The notes under the pieces: generated by a model
Seen by the model: only the letters and a program-made list of their open reading frames with translations
What the model was told of the DNA's origin: nothing
Database searches by the model: none
In this document: piece after piece, positions 44,309 through 55,216 of the stretch
How the letters are laid out: every line of letters begins with the position of its first letter
Position numbering within the stretch: position 1 is the stretch's first letter
Source of the DNA: Diaporthe sp. PMI_573
Lineage: Eukaryota; Ascomycota; Sordariomycetes; Diaporthales; Diaporthaceae
Direction: 5' to 3'
Assembly (NCBI GenBank): GCA_021399435.1
Contig: JAJTUP010000069.1
Coordinates: 124,001 to 188,000 of the forward strand
Length of the DNA stretch: 64,000 nt
Made by a program: the position numbers and the translations under genes

Positions 44309-46828
44309 GGTAGTCTACCAATAAACTCTAGCTTTAGTAATTCTATAGAGAGGCTTTACTACCATTATAATTATACTAGCTAGATACTAGGCCTATATTT
44401 TAAAAAAGAGCCGGGCTAGAATCTTATAAAATAGCTCTAACTTTAATTATAGATATATCTATATTATATCACACAGTTTAATACTAGCATTAATAGACTT
44501 AATTAGGCCGGATACTATAATAATAAAAAGTTGTTAACTAGCCTATTAAATTATAAGCAATTATATAAGAATATTCTTCTTATTCTTATCGCTATGCCCT
44601 TAAATAATTAAGTAAGACTTTTTATAAAGAACCTTAGTCTTTCCTTTTATTTCCTATACTATTTAAGAGTTAAATAGTTAAAGGGCGTTATAAACCTTTA
44701 AGTCGAATTATTTAAATTAAAAGATACTTTAAGTAACGAGATCATTAATCTTCTTAGTATCTAATACTTTAAAAGGTTTACCTATAGTTGTAATTATACT
44801 ATTCTAACAAAGCTTTAATAATAGAGTATAGTTATCCTTCTCTTTTTAAGCAAGGAAGGTTATAAATAGCTTTAGTTTGTTTTTAGATCTGGGAGGTCGG
44901 CCTCTCTTTTATAGCAGGGCCGGGGCACTAGTATAATTTAAAGTAGATAATAGACCTGCTTTAGGCCGGCTAGTCTCTAGAATAGATAATAAACCTATTT
45001 TAGGCCTATTGCTATTTAAAGCAGATAATAGACCGGTATCTAGTCTATTACCTAACGAGAACTTAGGTAAGAGGTTTTTATTATTTTAAAAATATTTTTA
45101 GACAATAGTTAATCTAAACTTTATAGGTCCATTTAGCAGGTTAAGGGTTATATTATGTCTATTAACTACTATTAGTTTATATAGACCCTGCCAGCCATTC
45201 TTTTCTCGCTATACAAGTATCTCTGACTATAGTAGCATATTTAGTATACTAGTAATGTCTGGGCTATTCTAGGTACTAAGAGCTCCGGCAATTTGCTTTT
45301 TAGCATAATACTTTTAGAGATCTTATATTACCTTAGCAATTACCTCGATATACTTAAGTATTAATAGTATAGGCAATAAATCTATATTTACTTATAGAAA
45401 AGCGCTAAAGATAAGCAGAATAGATACCAGCTTGTCTAGGCCGGCAGTATTATTTACAGCCTTTAGTGCTATTTAAAAGATAGTATCCTCTAAAAAGATT
45501 CCTCTTAATTCTATATAGAGGATCTCAAACACTTGTCAAAATAGTCTATAATAGCATTTAACCTTATCTATAGACTAGTAGGCTTCCGTTAAGACCTATT
45601 TATACTTAATCCCTATAATCTTTATCTTATTTTAAAATTTAACTAAAGTAAAATTAATACCGATATTATAAGTAAGATAATTAGGAGGGCCTAAATATAT
45701 ATTTATCTAGACTATTTAAAGGGCTTTTCAAATATCTTTTATAGACATTAATACTAGAAACTTTCTAGCTTAAAAAGACATTCTAGAATCTATAATATAT
45801 AATACCGGCTTATTGTTAAAATATATAATATTAACAATAATCTTATAGTTAAAGTTATAGTTATCTCTAAGGTTAAACTTAAACCTTTTTAGAGTAGTAT
45901 CCTTTAGCTAACAGTAGTAATAAAATTTACTAATAACCTTAAATACAACAAAGTTAAGGTTATAACCAATATCTTTAAGCAGCTAATAAAGGCAGTTAGC
46001 TGCTAGGTGACTAAATTGTCGATAAAGTCGTTAAAGTTTATTTTCTGTAAAAAATATACCTGCTTTATAACTTCCTAGAAAAAACTATAGATAACTCTAC
46101 TTCTAGGTTACTAGAATAGTTATATCTAGGCCTAAATTCTATAATAATACTAATTTATTAGTAGTATTATAGAAATAGACTCCCAGCTTATCTATATCTT
46201 AGACATATATTAAGAATAAGGTCAGAGCCTCTATAATATAGAAGGTAATGAGCCCTATAGTTGTCTTTATAGTTGTTGTACTAATTAAGATAAGACAGAA
46301 TCTCTTTCTAAACTTAATGATAGCCTTGCTGGCATAGCTAGCATTTATAATAATAGAAGGGTTCTCTCAATTTAGGGCCAAGTATTGTTTATAGCCGGCA
46401 GTTGAGAATTATATAGCACTAGTGTTAGAAATAATACCTTAAAATTTATTATAAAAATATCTTTCTTCTAGTATAAATTAACTTACTAGAATAACAGTAT
46501 TATTAGTCTTATTAGTATTATTAAAGCCAAGTAAGTATAGAAATAAAGTATTAATAAGGAGCTGTTAAGCTTTCTTATAATTATTTAAGTCATCCTTATA
46601 CTTATTATAAGTATCTTTTAAAGCAACATTAAGTCCTTTAAAGTCGGTAAGAAAAGAAGCAAACTTAGCTTTAAATATTAAATGCCCCTTAATTTTACAG
46701 ATTAAGAGATATTGCTTATATGCCTTCCGACATTCCTTAAAGGTATAGTTTAAAGACCAGTATCCTTTTTTATTACATATAAAGCAGCATTTTTAATAAT
46801 AGCTATAGCAATAATTATTACTATAATG

Positions 46829-46882
46829 GCAGCTATTACTATAATAGCAGTTATTACTATAGCAGCAGTTATTACTACAGAA
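46829..46882 (-). repeat. 18-bp tandem repeat in Copia 1 gag
   Basis: Three 18 bp units of the form GCAGTTATTACTATAGCA lie next to the decayed zinc knuckle. The period is a multiple of three, so it could have encoded a short residue repeat in Gag. Confidence 0.7.
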
Positions 46883-49825
46883 GCTATCATAGCTAAATTA
46901 TACTTAAAAGCCTAATCTATAACCTTATTGTTAATTATTTATATATTAATAATTAAGGTAATATATCTTGTTATCTACACTAGCCTTATCTTTTTAAAGG
47001 AATTATTGAGATATTATATAGTTAATGCTCAGCTCAAGCAATAATTATAGGTCCTAAAAAAGACATTTACATAGTACCTATAGCGTAAAGAGTATATGTT
47101 TAAATTTAGATACTCTAGAGTAGGCATAATATATTATTATATAAAGCATCTTATCATCTTAGTACTTAGGGCTAAGTACTTACTAGTATAGCTATAATTT
47201 GTTAAGAAGTAGCATTAGAATATTATGGGGGTTCTTATTAATATTATTTTTATCTCAGCAAAGAGTCACAAATGTTACTATTGTCTAATTATTATAATAC
47301 TGCTAGTAATTAGTATTAGTATTAAAGTATTATTTAAGTCTTCTATAGGCTTTTAAGAATTCTATACTTAGACTAATATAGGTAATCTAGTATAGCTTAG
47401 CATAATTAGTAAGAATTAAGAGAAGAATTATATAGAATTATAGTAGAATAATACTATAAAACTAAGCAATAAAGAATATAATATAGACCTTATTGTTAAA
47501 AAGGTTATAGACATCTCTGGTCTATTTTAGCCTTTAATTCTAAGCCTTAGAAAAGAATATAATCTTATTAGGTTTAAGATTAGTATACCTTTAGTATCTT
47601 AAAGGAAATATATAGTATAGATCTTTTAGATTTAGGGGCATAAAGAATAGTCTCAGGATTCCAGCAAGGTATAATATGCTGAGAAACGTCTAATCGAGCT
47701 ACTTATATTGCTAGGTATTAGCTTGCTAGTCTTACAGCCATTCTATATCTATAACTATTATTAATCTAATAAAAACTTTACTGGCAGCTATTAATCTTAT
47801 TATAAAGCCTATATAGTATTCTACTATAACTCTAATATAGTGCTAGTTATCTAATCTAGTTAAGATATAGCTCTTGTTTACTAAAATATATACTATAGTA
47901 GTAGTAATAGTTAAGAAATAATACTCTCTTCTTTAGTCTTTATAACAATCTTATTATTATTGGTAATCTCTACTATAGAATCTAGTATAAGATCTAGAAG
48001 TTAAATCAAGCTATTATAAGTCTAAGCCTCAGTCTTTCTAGCTCTTATAAAGGCACTATAAAAGCATGATTGAGGATAAATAGTATATACTAGAAGCTCT
48101 TTAGTTAGCCAGGCAGGGTATTCTTTATAGGTAAAGAAAGCATTAATTTGTAGTCTAATTTGCCTTCCCTATAGGCTAAGGTAGACTCTTTGCTAACAAG
48201 TAAGATTTTAAAGTTTCTTCTTCTAGCCAAGCATAGCCTTGCCGACTATCTTAAGAGTCTAGCTTTTAAAGTAGCACTAGATATTAAGCAGAAAGCTATT
48301 ATTAATAAATTATATTTAGTATATTCTCTCTATTATCTTAAAGATATATATAGAGGCCTATTTCTTATTAACCTTTTTAGTATTAACTAATATATCTATT
48401 AGCAATAAATTAACCTTTCCCTAGTTAGTCTTTATAACTAAGTAATACCGGCTTGTAATACTGTCTGCCTTTATTTCCTCCTTAGCAGTCATTCCTTAGT
48501 ATTTACTTACTACTAGGCTCTCAATAGAAGAGTTAGTAGCAACAACTAGTATATTCTCTTCTACTATTATAATTAAAAACTATTAATATAGTTACTATAG
48601 AGAATATCGAAACTCTTCTAGCTATAACTTCTAACCGGCATAAGTATACTATTTACCTACAGATAGTAGTCTTTAGCAAATAGAAATATTATTATACAGC
48701 CTTATATATAGAGTTTTCCTCTTTTCTTATTCTCAACATTAAAAAACAATAAAAACAAAGGGGTAAGAAAGAAAATAAACGCATAGATGGTAGGGACAAA
48801 GCATAGAGACCGTAAATAAAATATATATAGCAGCAACCTTTGCTGTTTGTATATAAGAAAGCAGACTAAAGGGAAGGTATGAAAGAGGGTGTAAAATTGT
48901 CGTAGAGAAGGGTAGTTGTAATAGTTTAGATGTAGGTAATAATAGTGAAAGAGAGAGAGAGGGTAAGTAGTAATAGGAAAGGGCAAGTAGTAGTTTAAAG
49001 GGTATAAATAGCAATAGTTTCAATTAAAAGTGACGGAAAAACAATACAAAAGCCTATTATAGCACACTCTTTAATATAAGAAAGTACTCTAAAGACTTAT
49101 CTACAACTATTTAGCGATAGTTAAGTATAGTAGACTATTTAGCAATAGTCGATTTATAGGTAACTGTTTACAATGGTTGAGTGTAGGGCACTAATGGGTT
49201 GCTATACAGGTAATATAGGGCTCCAAAGAGATATACTATTTGTAAGACCAAGTGAATGGTTTGTATAGCATTTAGGTAGTAACTATTTAAATTTTCTTAA
49301 CTAGCCCTCTTTGCGGTTATAGTTGCCATATATGCTACAGCAATATCTATAAGAGGTAGGGTAATCAGTTGAATAGTCAGTAGAAGGGTTCTTTTAGCCT
49401 CGAAAAGAGTGTTTCTGAGAGCTTTTTATCAATTTATACATTTGCTTAGTCAGATTCTTAGCGGTACAAATAGGCAGTATAGCCTTAAAATAGTACTTTT
49501 AAGGGCTTTTGTTAATATAATTATCGTAGTAGGTATTTATAATAATCTTAACAGTGTTTTCTTATACAATAGAGTATACCTTTAGGCTTCTTCTTCTTCT
49601 TTTATATCTAATAGACAAACCAGCAAGTATTAGGGTAAAGATTAGTAATCTAAGGGCTGATTGTTATCAATTAGTAGGGAGTATGTCAAATATTAGTATA
49701 CTAGCCTAATAATGATCTTAGTATAGATATTATTACTTAAAATGGCTTAAAAACTATAGTAATGGCGACAGTAATCTATCTCTTCCTTCCTTTCTATTAG
49801 GGATTGCCAAGCAATTACTAATTAG

Positions 49826-50155
49826 TATTGGTTGGACATATAAACGAGTAATTACTCAAAGGAGTTACTAAAGTAGCTATTTAATAGCTTTAATTTAGTG
49901 GGTCTGTCAGATGTTGCTTTTGGCTGACCCCTTTGTAGGCAGCAAAGCACCCAAGTAGGGTACAGCCAGAAGGCTAACTAATCTAAGATATACACGGGCC
50001 AGTAGTTGGTCTAAGCGCTCTTACGGCCAAGTGGCTATCTAAGATAACTAAGCAGACATTTATAGCTAGCCAGCTAGAAGTAGCTAGCTGCAGCGGTCTG
50101 CTTTAGACCAACGCCTTTAGCTATCGCTATTGCTATTGCTATTACTCATTCTACA
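49826..50155 (-). repeat. 5' LTR of Copia element 1
   Basis: 330 bp; begins TGTAGAATGAGTAATAGC in element orientation. Its outer CA has become TA at the other end. Differences from 42336-42665 are mainly transitions. Confidence 0.93.
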
Positions 50156-50160
50156 ATTAA

Positions 50161-52196
50161 TATATTTAATTAGATACTAATAATTTATATCTCTAAAATT
50201 TATTAAATTTTTAGATAAAACCTTAAAGATATATAGTTATTATTAATTAAAGCTAAATAAAACTTTTTTAATATTATATTACTCTCTACTATATTTATAG
50301 TAGCAAGCTTAAATATTATAATAAAAGGGCAAATTAGACTATAGAGAAATATCTACTAGTATATAATCGTTAATATAGTAAGGTAATATAAAATAGACAA
50401 TAAAAGCTAAAAATACTAATTAAGTTATTTAAAACTAATTATTTATTTTTATTTATATTAAAAAAACCAATATTTAATAATAATATAATAATTCCCGGGT
50501 TTTTTAATAAGCCACTTTACTAAAAGCTATTTAGCTACAAGATCTTTTATACTTTTTAGAGCTAGCCTTTTAACTATATTGCCTAGAAGGTTATAAATAT
50601 TAACAAGATCTAGGATTTTAACTCTAAATTTATATATATAGCTAGATACTTTTACTATCTTCTTACCTTCTTATTGCTTACTGCTAAAAACAAGGATAAT
50701 TTTTCGGGCAATAGTAAAACTGTTTTTATAGAGTTAGAGAATATATTTACTATACTTTCTGCCTTCTAGTTTAAAAAGCACTGTGCCTAGCCTAAATTTT
50801 CTAAGCTTTATAAGCTTTCTAATTCTCTTATTTAGGCTAATTTAAATTAGCTACTCTAAGATTTTAAAGTATAGTCAGATATAGTCGATATAATTATAAA
50901 TATAGCGCCGATTATTAAGTTTAAAAGCTACTAGTTATAGAAGAAATATATCTCTAAAAACAAGAAGATTAATAATAGAGACTAATCTAAACTATTGTTT
51001 AGCAAGAAGTATAAGAGGGGCGAAACTAAGGATACGCTCTTTAAGCGTTCTAAAATAGTATACTTTTCTAGTATTATAGTAGATTTTAATTTAGATATTA
51101 ATACTGATAGTAAATAATTTATACTATTTAGTGTCTTATATATAATAAATAAGTTTTAGGCAGCTCTATACCATTTAGTGCCAACTAGGTCTTAAGGTCT
51201 ATATAGGTCTACCTAGCTTACTTTAGCCTATTTAGTTATTATAAAAAAACCAACTAACGTGGTCTACCAGTTAGCCGGGATTATTACATGCCCGGGATTT
51301 TTTGCTACTTCTACTAACTTTAGCTAACCCTAGCACCTATATAGGGCCAAATAGTCAATTAAATTTGGCACTAATTGGTGCCAACTAGTCTTAATTGCTT
51401 ATTTTCAATTGATTCGGTTAATTTAGAGTAGTTGGCATAGCTATAGTGCTAGTCTGAAGTAGGCGACTTTTGGTAGAAAAATCGGCTTCCCTACTAAAAT
51501 GAAGCATTTCAGTTATATAGGATCAACCTCAATCTACACTAGCCAGACTAACTATTTGGGTGGTCTGCTGCAGACTACTTTAAAATGTGTTATTATTTAT
51601 TCGGAATCTAAATAACTAGCCTCTTCTACATTTTTCTTATAAGTTCTCACATTATGCCTAGTCTTGCTGTAGTTACTATATTGTTGTTTAGACAGTCTGC
51701 CGCAGACCGCCTTATCAGCACTACTAGCTATTTTACTAGCTGGCCGCTTTTCCTTTTCTTTTTCTTTAATTATTGCCTGGGATTCCTTAATACTAAGTGC
51801 TCCTCTAAGCTATACTCGGCTTTATTTAGCCTTCCGGCATTTGGTAAGGCCGATATTAGCCTTCTTAAGAGTGTAGACCTAATTATTTAAAAGAGTAATC
51901 TTATACGCTATTGCTTATATATTTTTTGTAAACTTCTTAACTGCCTAGAGAATTAGTGTAAGGGAGCTACTCTAATAGGCAGATATCCTACCTTTAATAA
52001 AACTTAATTGCTAGATAGTCTGGTAGGCATTAGATAGTGTTTATAATTCCTATTTAAATGGTAATATAGGGAGGGATTGTACTAGAGTTTATAGGCAGAT
52101 ATCTAGCTTAGAAATAATAGAATCTAGATCCTATGGAGAAATCCTAGCTCCTCTAAATCTAGATTTTATATTTTTTTCTGTAAAGATCTTATTATA
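50161..52196. other. AT-rich relic region
   Basis: It continues the target sequence of Copia 1. Some stretches (about 50,940-51,120, plus strand, with KYKRGETKDTLFKRSKIVYF-like text) hint at an old transposase tail, but no domain is secure. A small palindrome (TTGGCAC, then GTGCCAA) lies at about 51,385. An open frame at 51654-51890 has no recognisable features. Confidence 0.35.
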
Positions 52197-52711
52197 TCTG
52201 AAGGTTGATGGATCGAATGGGTCAGGTAGCAGTAGGGTGCACTGGAGGTCTTGGTGGGACGCTTGAGAGTGGTTCGGACAACTTTGTATTGAATTCGAGT
52301 GGGCTTCTGTCAGCCCTCCTCACACACCCTCCGACATTGTCTCAACCCTTGGCACGCTGCGGGTGGCTCTAGTGTAGGAATGGCGAGGCCGGAAAATTCG
52401 GCCCCCAGACCCACTCTCTTTAGCCATAAATAACTAGCCAACCCTAACCCTGATAGTAACCAAACTAAATACAGATAAACTTCAGAAATCAGGCTATCTA
52501 ACAAACTAGGTTACATGCTTTTTGGGTAAGAAATAAGAGGAATGCAGAGGTTCGAAGTTAGGGTCTTAAAACAGCTCAAAAAATCGACTCACGGCCACCA
52601 AACTCATCTGCCGCCGCGCACGCCACTAGCACTAAGTCTAGGGTAACTCCTTACGTGAAGTCTAGGGTAACTCCCTATGTGCAGCGCCTATATGAGCGTT
52701 TCCGTTTAACA
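52197..52711 (-). repeat. dispersed repeat R, copy 2
   Basis: Reverse-orientation relative of 21299-21827, reading TGTTAAACGGAAACGC from 52711 downward. It is an island of higher GC within AT-rich sequence; the part at 52,200-52,320 keeps CpA/CpG-containing words that are T-shifted in copy 1. Both copies end their similarity near AACCTTYAGA. Confidence 0.75.
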
Positions 52712-52713
52712 CT

Positions 52714-52990
52714 TGTAAATAGCTTTATTTGGTGGTAGTATTGTATATTACTTCTGGCTACCCTTAGTAGGTACCGAAGCCCCTACCTAAGTGTTGGCCA
52801 GAAGCGCTAACTAATCTAGCTGACTAATTTACTATACATAGACCCTTTTGCCAATTAGGGCAGCCGCCAGGACAACCTAGTAGGCAACTAATTAACCAGG
52901 GTCTACCAGCTGGCGTCGGTCTGCTATGGACCGACTATTATCTTATCGTTGCCTTACGGTGGCGTTAGCGCTAGCTTGATCTATAAACCC
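52714..52990. repeat. divergent Copia-type LTR relic
   Basis: It begins two bases from repeat R. It shares the order of several words with the Copia 1 LTR: CTTCTGGCT, then CACCTAAGT/CTACCTAAGT, GGCCAGAAG, ACTAATCTA, and CGGTCTGCTATGGACCGAC near the end. It looks like a solo LTR of a related but distinct family. No target duplication was found. Confidence 0.55.
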
Positions 52991-53733
52991 TGTACCCCTA
53001 AATTCTATGCCACTAAATTTACAAAAATAGTATATAAAAATATTTATTTATAAAAATGCCTAAAGTTAGCCAAACCTATTATATACTATATTCTTTATAT
53101 ATAATTTAGTATAAAATATAATAATTTAAAAGATATCTTTTATAGTATATTATAGCTATAAACTATCTTTTTTAGTAATGCTAGATTAATAGTTTACTAA
53201 AAATAGTATTTCTTAAAAAAAGTATAAAATAAATTAGAAATATACTATTAAGACCTAGGCCTAATTTTACAATAAATGCTACAAGTCTATAGAGTTTAGA
53301 GTAAAAGAGTAGGTATTATTATTAACTAAGTACCTTTTTTTAAAGAACTAAAAGCTAGCTTCTTAAAAGATAGAGCCTTTTTAAGTAATTAGCTACTATA
53401 AAACTTAGGCCTATAAATTAGTACTTTTAGAAAAATACTTTTTAATATATAACGTTTTTTTAGTTACCCAACTAGAGCTATAGGTAGTAAAAAGCCTTAA
53501 GGCCTTTATAATAGAGACAAATAACCTATTTAATTTATAGGACAAGAATATAGAATAGAAGCTAGAGAAGCTTTATAACTATTAGAAAATTAAAGGCATA
53601 ACTTACTACTTAGTAAAATAGAAGAAATAGCTAAGTAAATATAACTTATAGGTGCTAGAGGAGAAGATAATAGCTAAGCAGGCTATTAAGTTATATTAAA
53701 AGCAGAGGGGGCTAAAATATAAATAATAGTAGA
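52991..53733. other. AT-rich relic region before the minisatellite
   Basis: Dense stops in all frames and no family recognised. Residual coding texture on the plus strand (KAEGAKI-like text just before the tandem repeats) suggests a dead transposon. Confidence 0.35.
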
Positions 53734-53957
53734 TTAAAGGCAAGCCGATAAGGGCAAAATAACCGTCTAATAACTAAAGGCAAGCCAATAAAGGCAAGAT
53801 AACTATCTGGTAATTAAAGGTAAGCCGATAAGGGCAAGATAACTATCCGGTAATTAAAGGCAAGCCAATAAGGGTAAGATAACTGTCTGGCAATTAAAGG
53901 CAAGCTAATAAGGGTAAGATAGCTATCTGATAATTAAAGGCAAGTTAATAAAAATAA
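53734..53957 (+). repeat. 40-bp minisatellite, five full units and a partial one
   Basis: Units start at 53734, 53774, 53814, 53854 and 53894, with a partial at 53934. Each reads TTAAAGGCAAGCCGATAAGG then GCAAGATAACTATCTGGTAA, with a few transitions per unit. The period is not a multiple of three, so it is not a coding repeat. Confidence 0.92.
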
Positions 53958-54679
53958 GAAGACCCTTTTAAAATAGAATATAGAATAAATAAAGACTTAA
54001 AAAACTAGCTATAATATTAGACAAAATTAATAATAAAAAGTTAATATAATATTTAATTAAAAATATCTCTATTTACTAAAAGGCTTAAAGGCCTGGTAAA
54101 GTAATAAAGAGTATTAATTAAGTAATCTAAAAAATTAACTATACTAGTTACCTAAAACTATTATATAATATTTTTGCCAAACAGCTTCTAAGAAATTATA
54201 GTCTTTATTTTATATATTATCTCCTATATTAGTAAAATAAAACATTTTAGCTAGTTTCTAAAAACCTTTAGTATAAAGGCGCTAACCTTAATAAAAAAGC
54301 CTTTAACTAATATATACTAGACTAGAAATCTATTATTAGTAGGCACTAAATAAAATATAGCATAACAAGAGTTTATAAAGTTATATATTAGTTTTTTACA
54401 TAATTTATTTTAAGTATTTAATAATATAAACTTTATAAGGTTAAAGAAATAAAAGTTTACTAATGCCTATAATTAGAAAATATTAGTGTCTATAATAGTA
54501 CTATTTTAAAAAAAAAGTTAGTATAAAGCTTGGCGCTATAAAGATTAAAATACTAATATTAGGCACCTAGATATATTTCTTTTTATTATTCTATCTTATA
54601 TATTTTAAGTTATTAATAGTATACTTAAATATAGGGTTTCTATAAAGACTATTAGCTAAAAGGCTACTAAGAATATAGA
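53958..54679. other. AT-rich flank of Copia element 2
   Basis: No gene is readable. The sequence is the interrupted target of Copia 2 and continues after 60824. Confidence 0.4.
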
Positions 54680-54684
54680 CAAGA

Positions 54685-54887
54685 TGTTAGAATAGCATTA
54701 AGCACAGCCGTACGCTTAAGCCTTGATACTAAAGGGATGACTAAGCAGACCGCCTTGGCGTGGGCATACATATTGTGCCCACTATATAGAGGTCTCCCTT
54801 CTCTCTTAGTTAGAAGAACAAGCAAGAATCAACCAACCAAACCTAATCGTCTAACAATACGTACATACATACAAAGCCCATTCAACA
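54685..54887 (+). repeat. 5' LTR of Copia element 2
   Basis: 203 bp, the same length as 60617-60819. It differs by few, mostly transitional changes. The TG and CA ends are intact. Confidence 0.95.
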
Positions 54888-54960
54888 CTGATTAGTAATT
54901 ACTTTGGGCAATTACAGATTAGCAAGAGTAAAGAGACAAGAACTTACCTAAGTCACTATT

Positions 54961-55124
54961 TACTAGAGCAGAACCAGGTATTTAGGCTCTCGTACTACCT
55001 CCTAGAACTCTATATTATTACTTACTAGAGTAGAACCAGATATAGAGACCTCTAGATAACTAATTTATCAACCCTTATACAAGGAAGAGACTATTATTAT
55101 TACCTACTAGAGCAGAACTAGGTA
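54961..55124 (+). repeat. three spaced copies of a 20-bp leader motif in Copia 2
   Basis: TACTAGAGCAGAACCAGGTA at 54961, and near-copies at 55023 and 55105, lie in the leader between the 5' LTR and the Gag start (ATG at 55217). The spacing is 62 and 82 bp. They might be a packaging or translation element. Confidence 0.75.
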
Positions 55125-55216
55125 ATAGTTACGACTTGTACGAGAAAGACGAAGTAGTATACGCCCCTACACAAGCTAAAACCTAAAACCAACCAAGACC
55201 TACAATAAGACTAACA

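Larger units (their letters stand above)
42700..48990 (-). pseudogene. Copia element 1 gag-pol, decayed and interrupted
   Basis: Readable minus-strand landmarks, in coding order: a Gag zinc knuckle at about 46,690-46,790 (CCFICNKKGYWSLNYTFKE, with one Cys now Tyr); reverse transcriptase segment MVVKPLYRITKARVYW at about 44,315-44,370, cut off by the nested element; reverse transcriptase resuming below 43,845 (LYILVFTGRKDKFTIIDI); RNase H at about 43,050-43,250 (SSIKYKRVT, VLASKIYRIT); and KLGTTKEKRLIINI (42,940-42,980). KPLYG-x-x-EAG and KRVTRS are Copia hallmarks. The upstream limit near 49.0 kb is approximate. Confidence 0.85.
42336..50155 (-). mobile_element. Ty1/Copia element 1, complete but inactivated by RIP
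   Basis: A 7,820 bp element has 330 bp LTRs (42336-42665 and 49826-50155) and an exact ATTAA target duplication (42331-42335 and 50156-50160). It is oriented on the minus strand, as shown by pol. Without the nested 464 bp TRIM-like element and its duplication it would be about 7.35 kb. The 5' leader plus Gag portion (about 49,800-46,700) is long for a Copia element and mostly unreadable. Confidence 0.94.
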
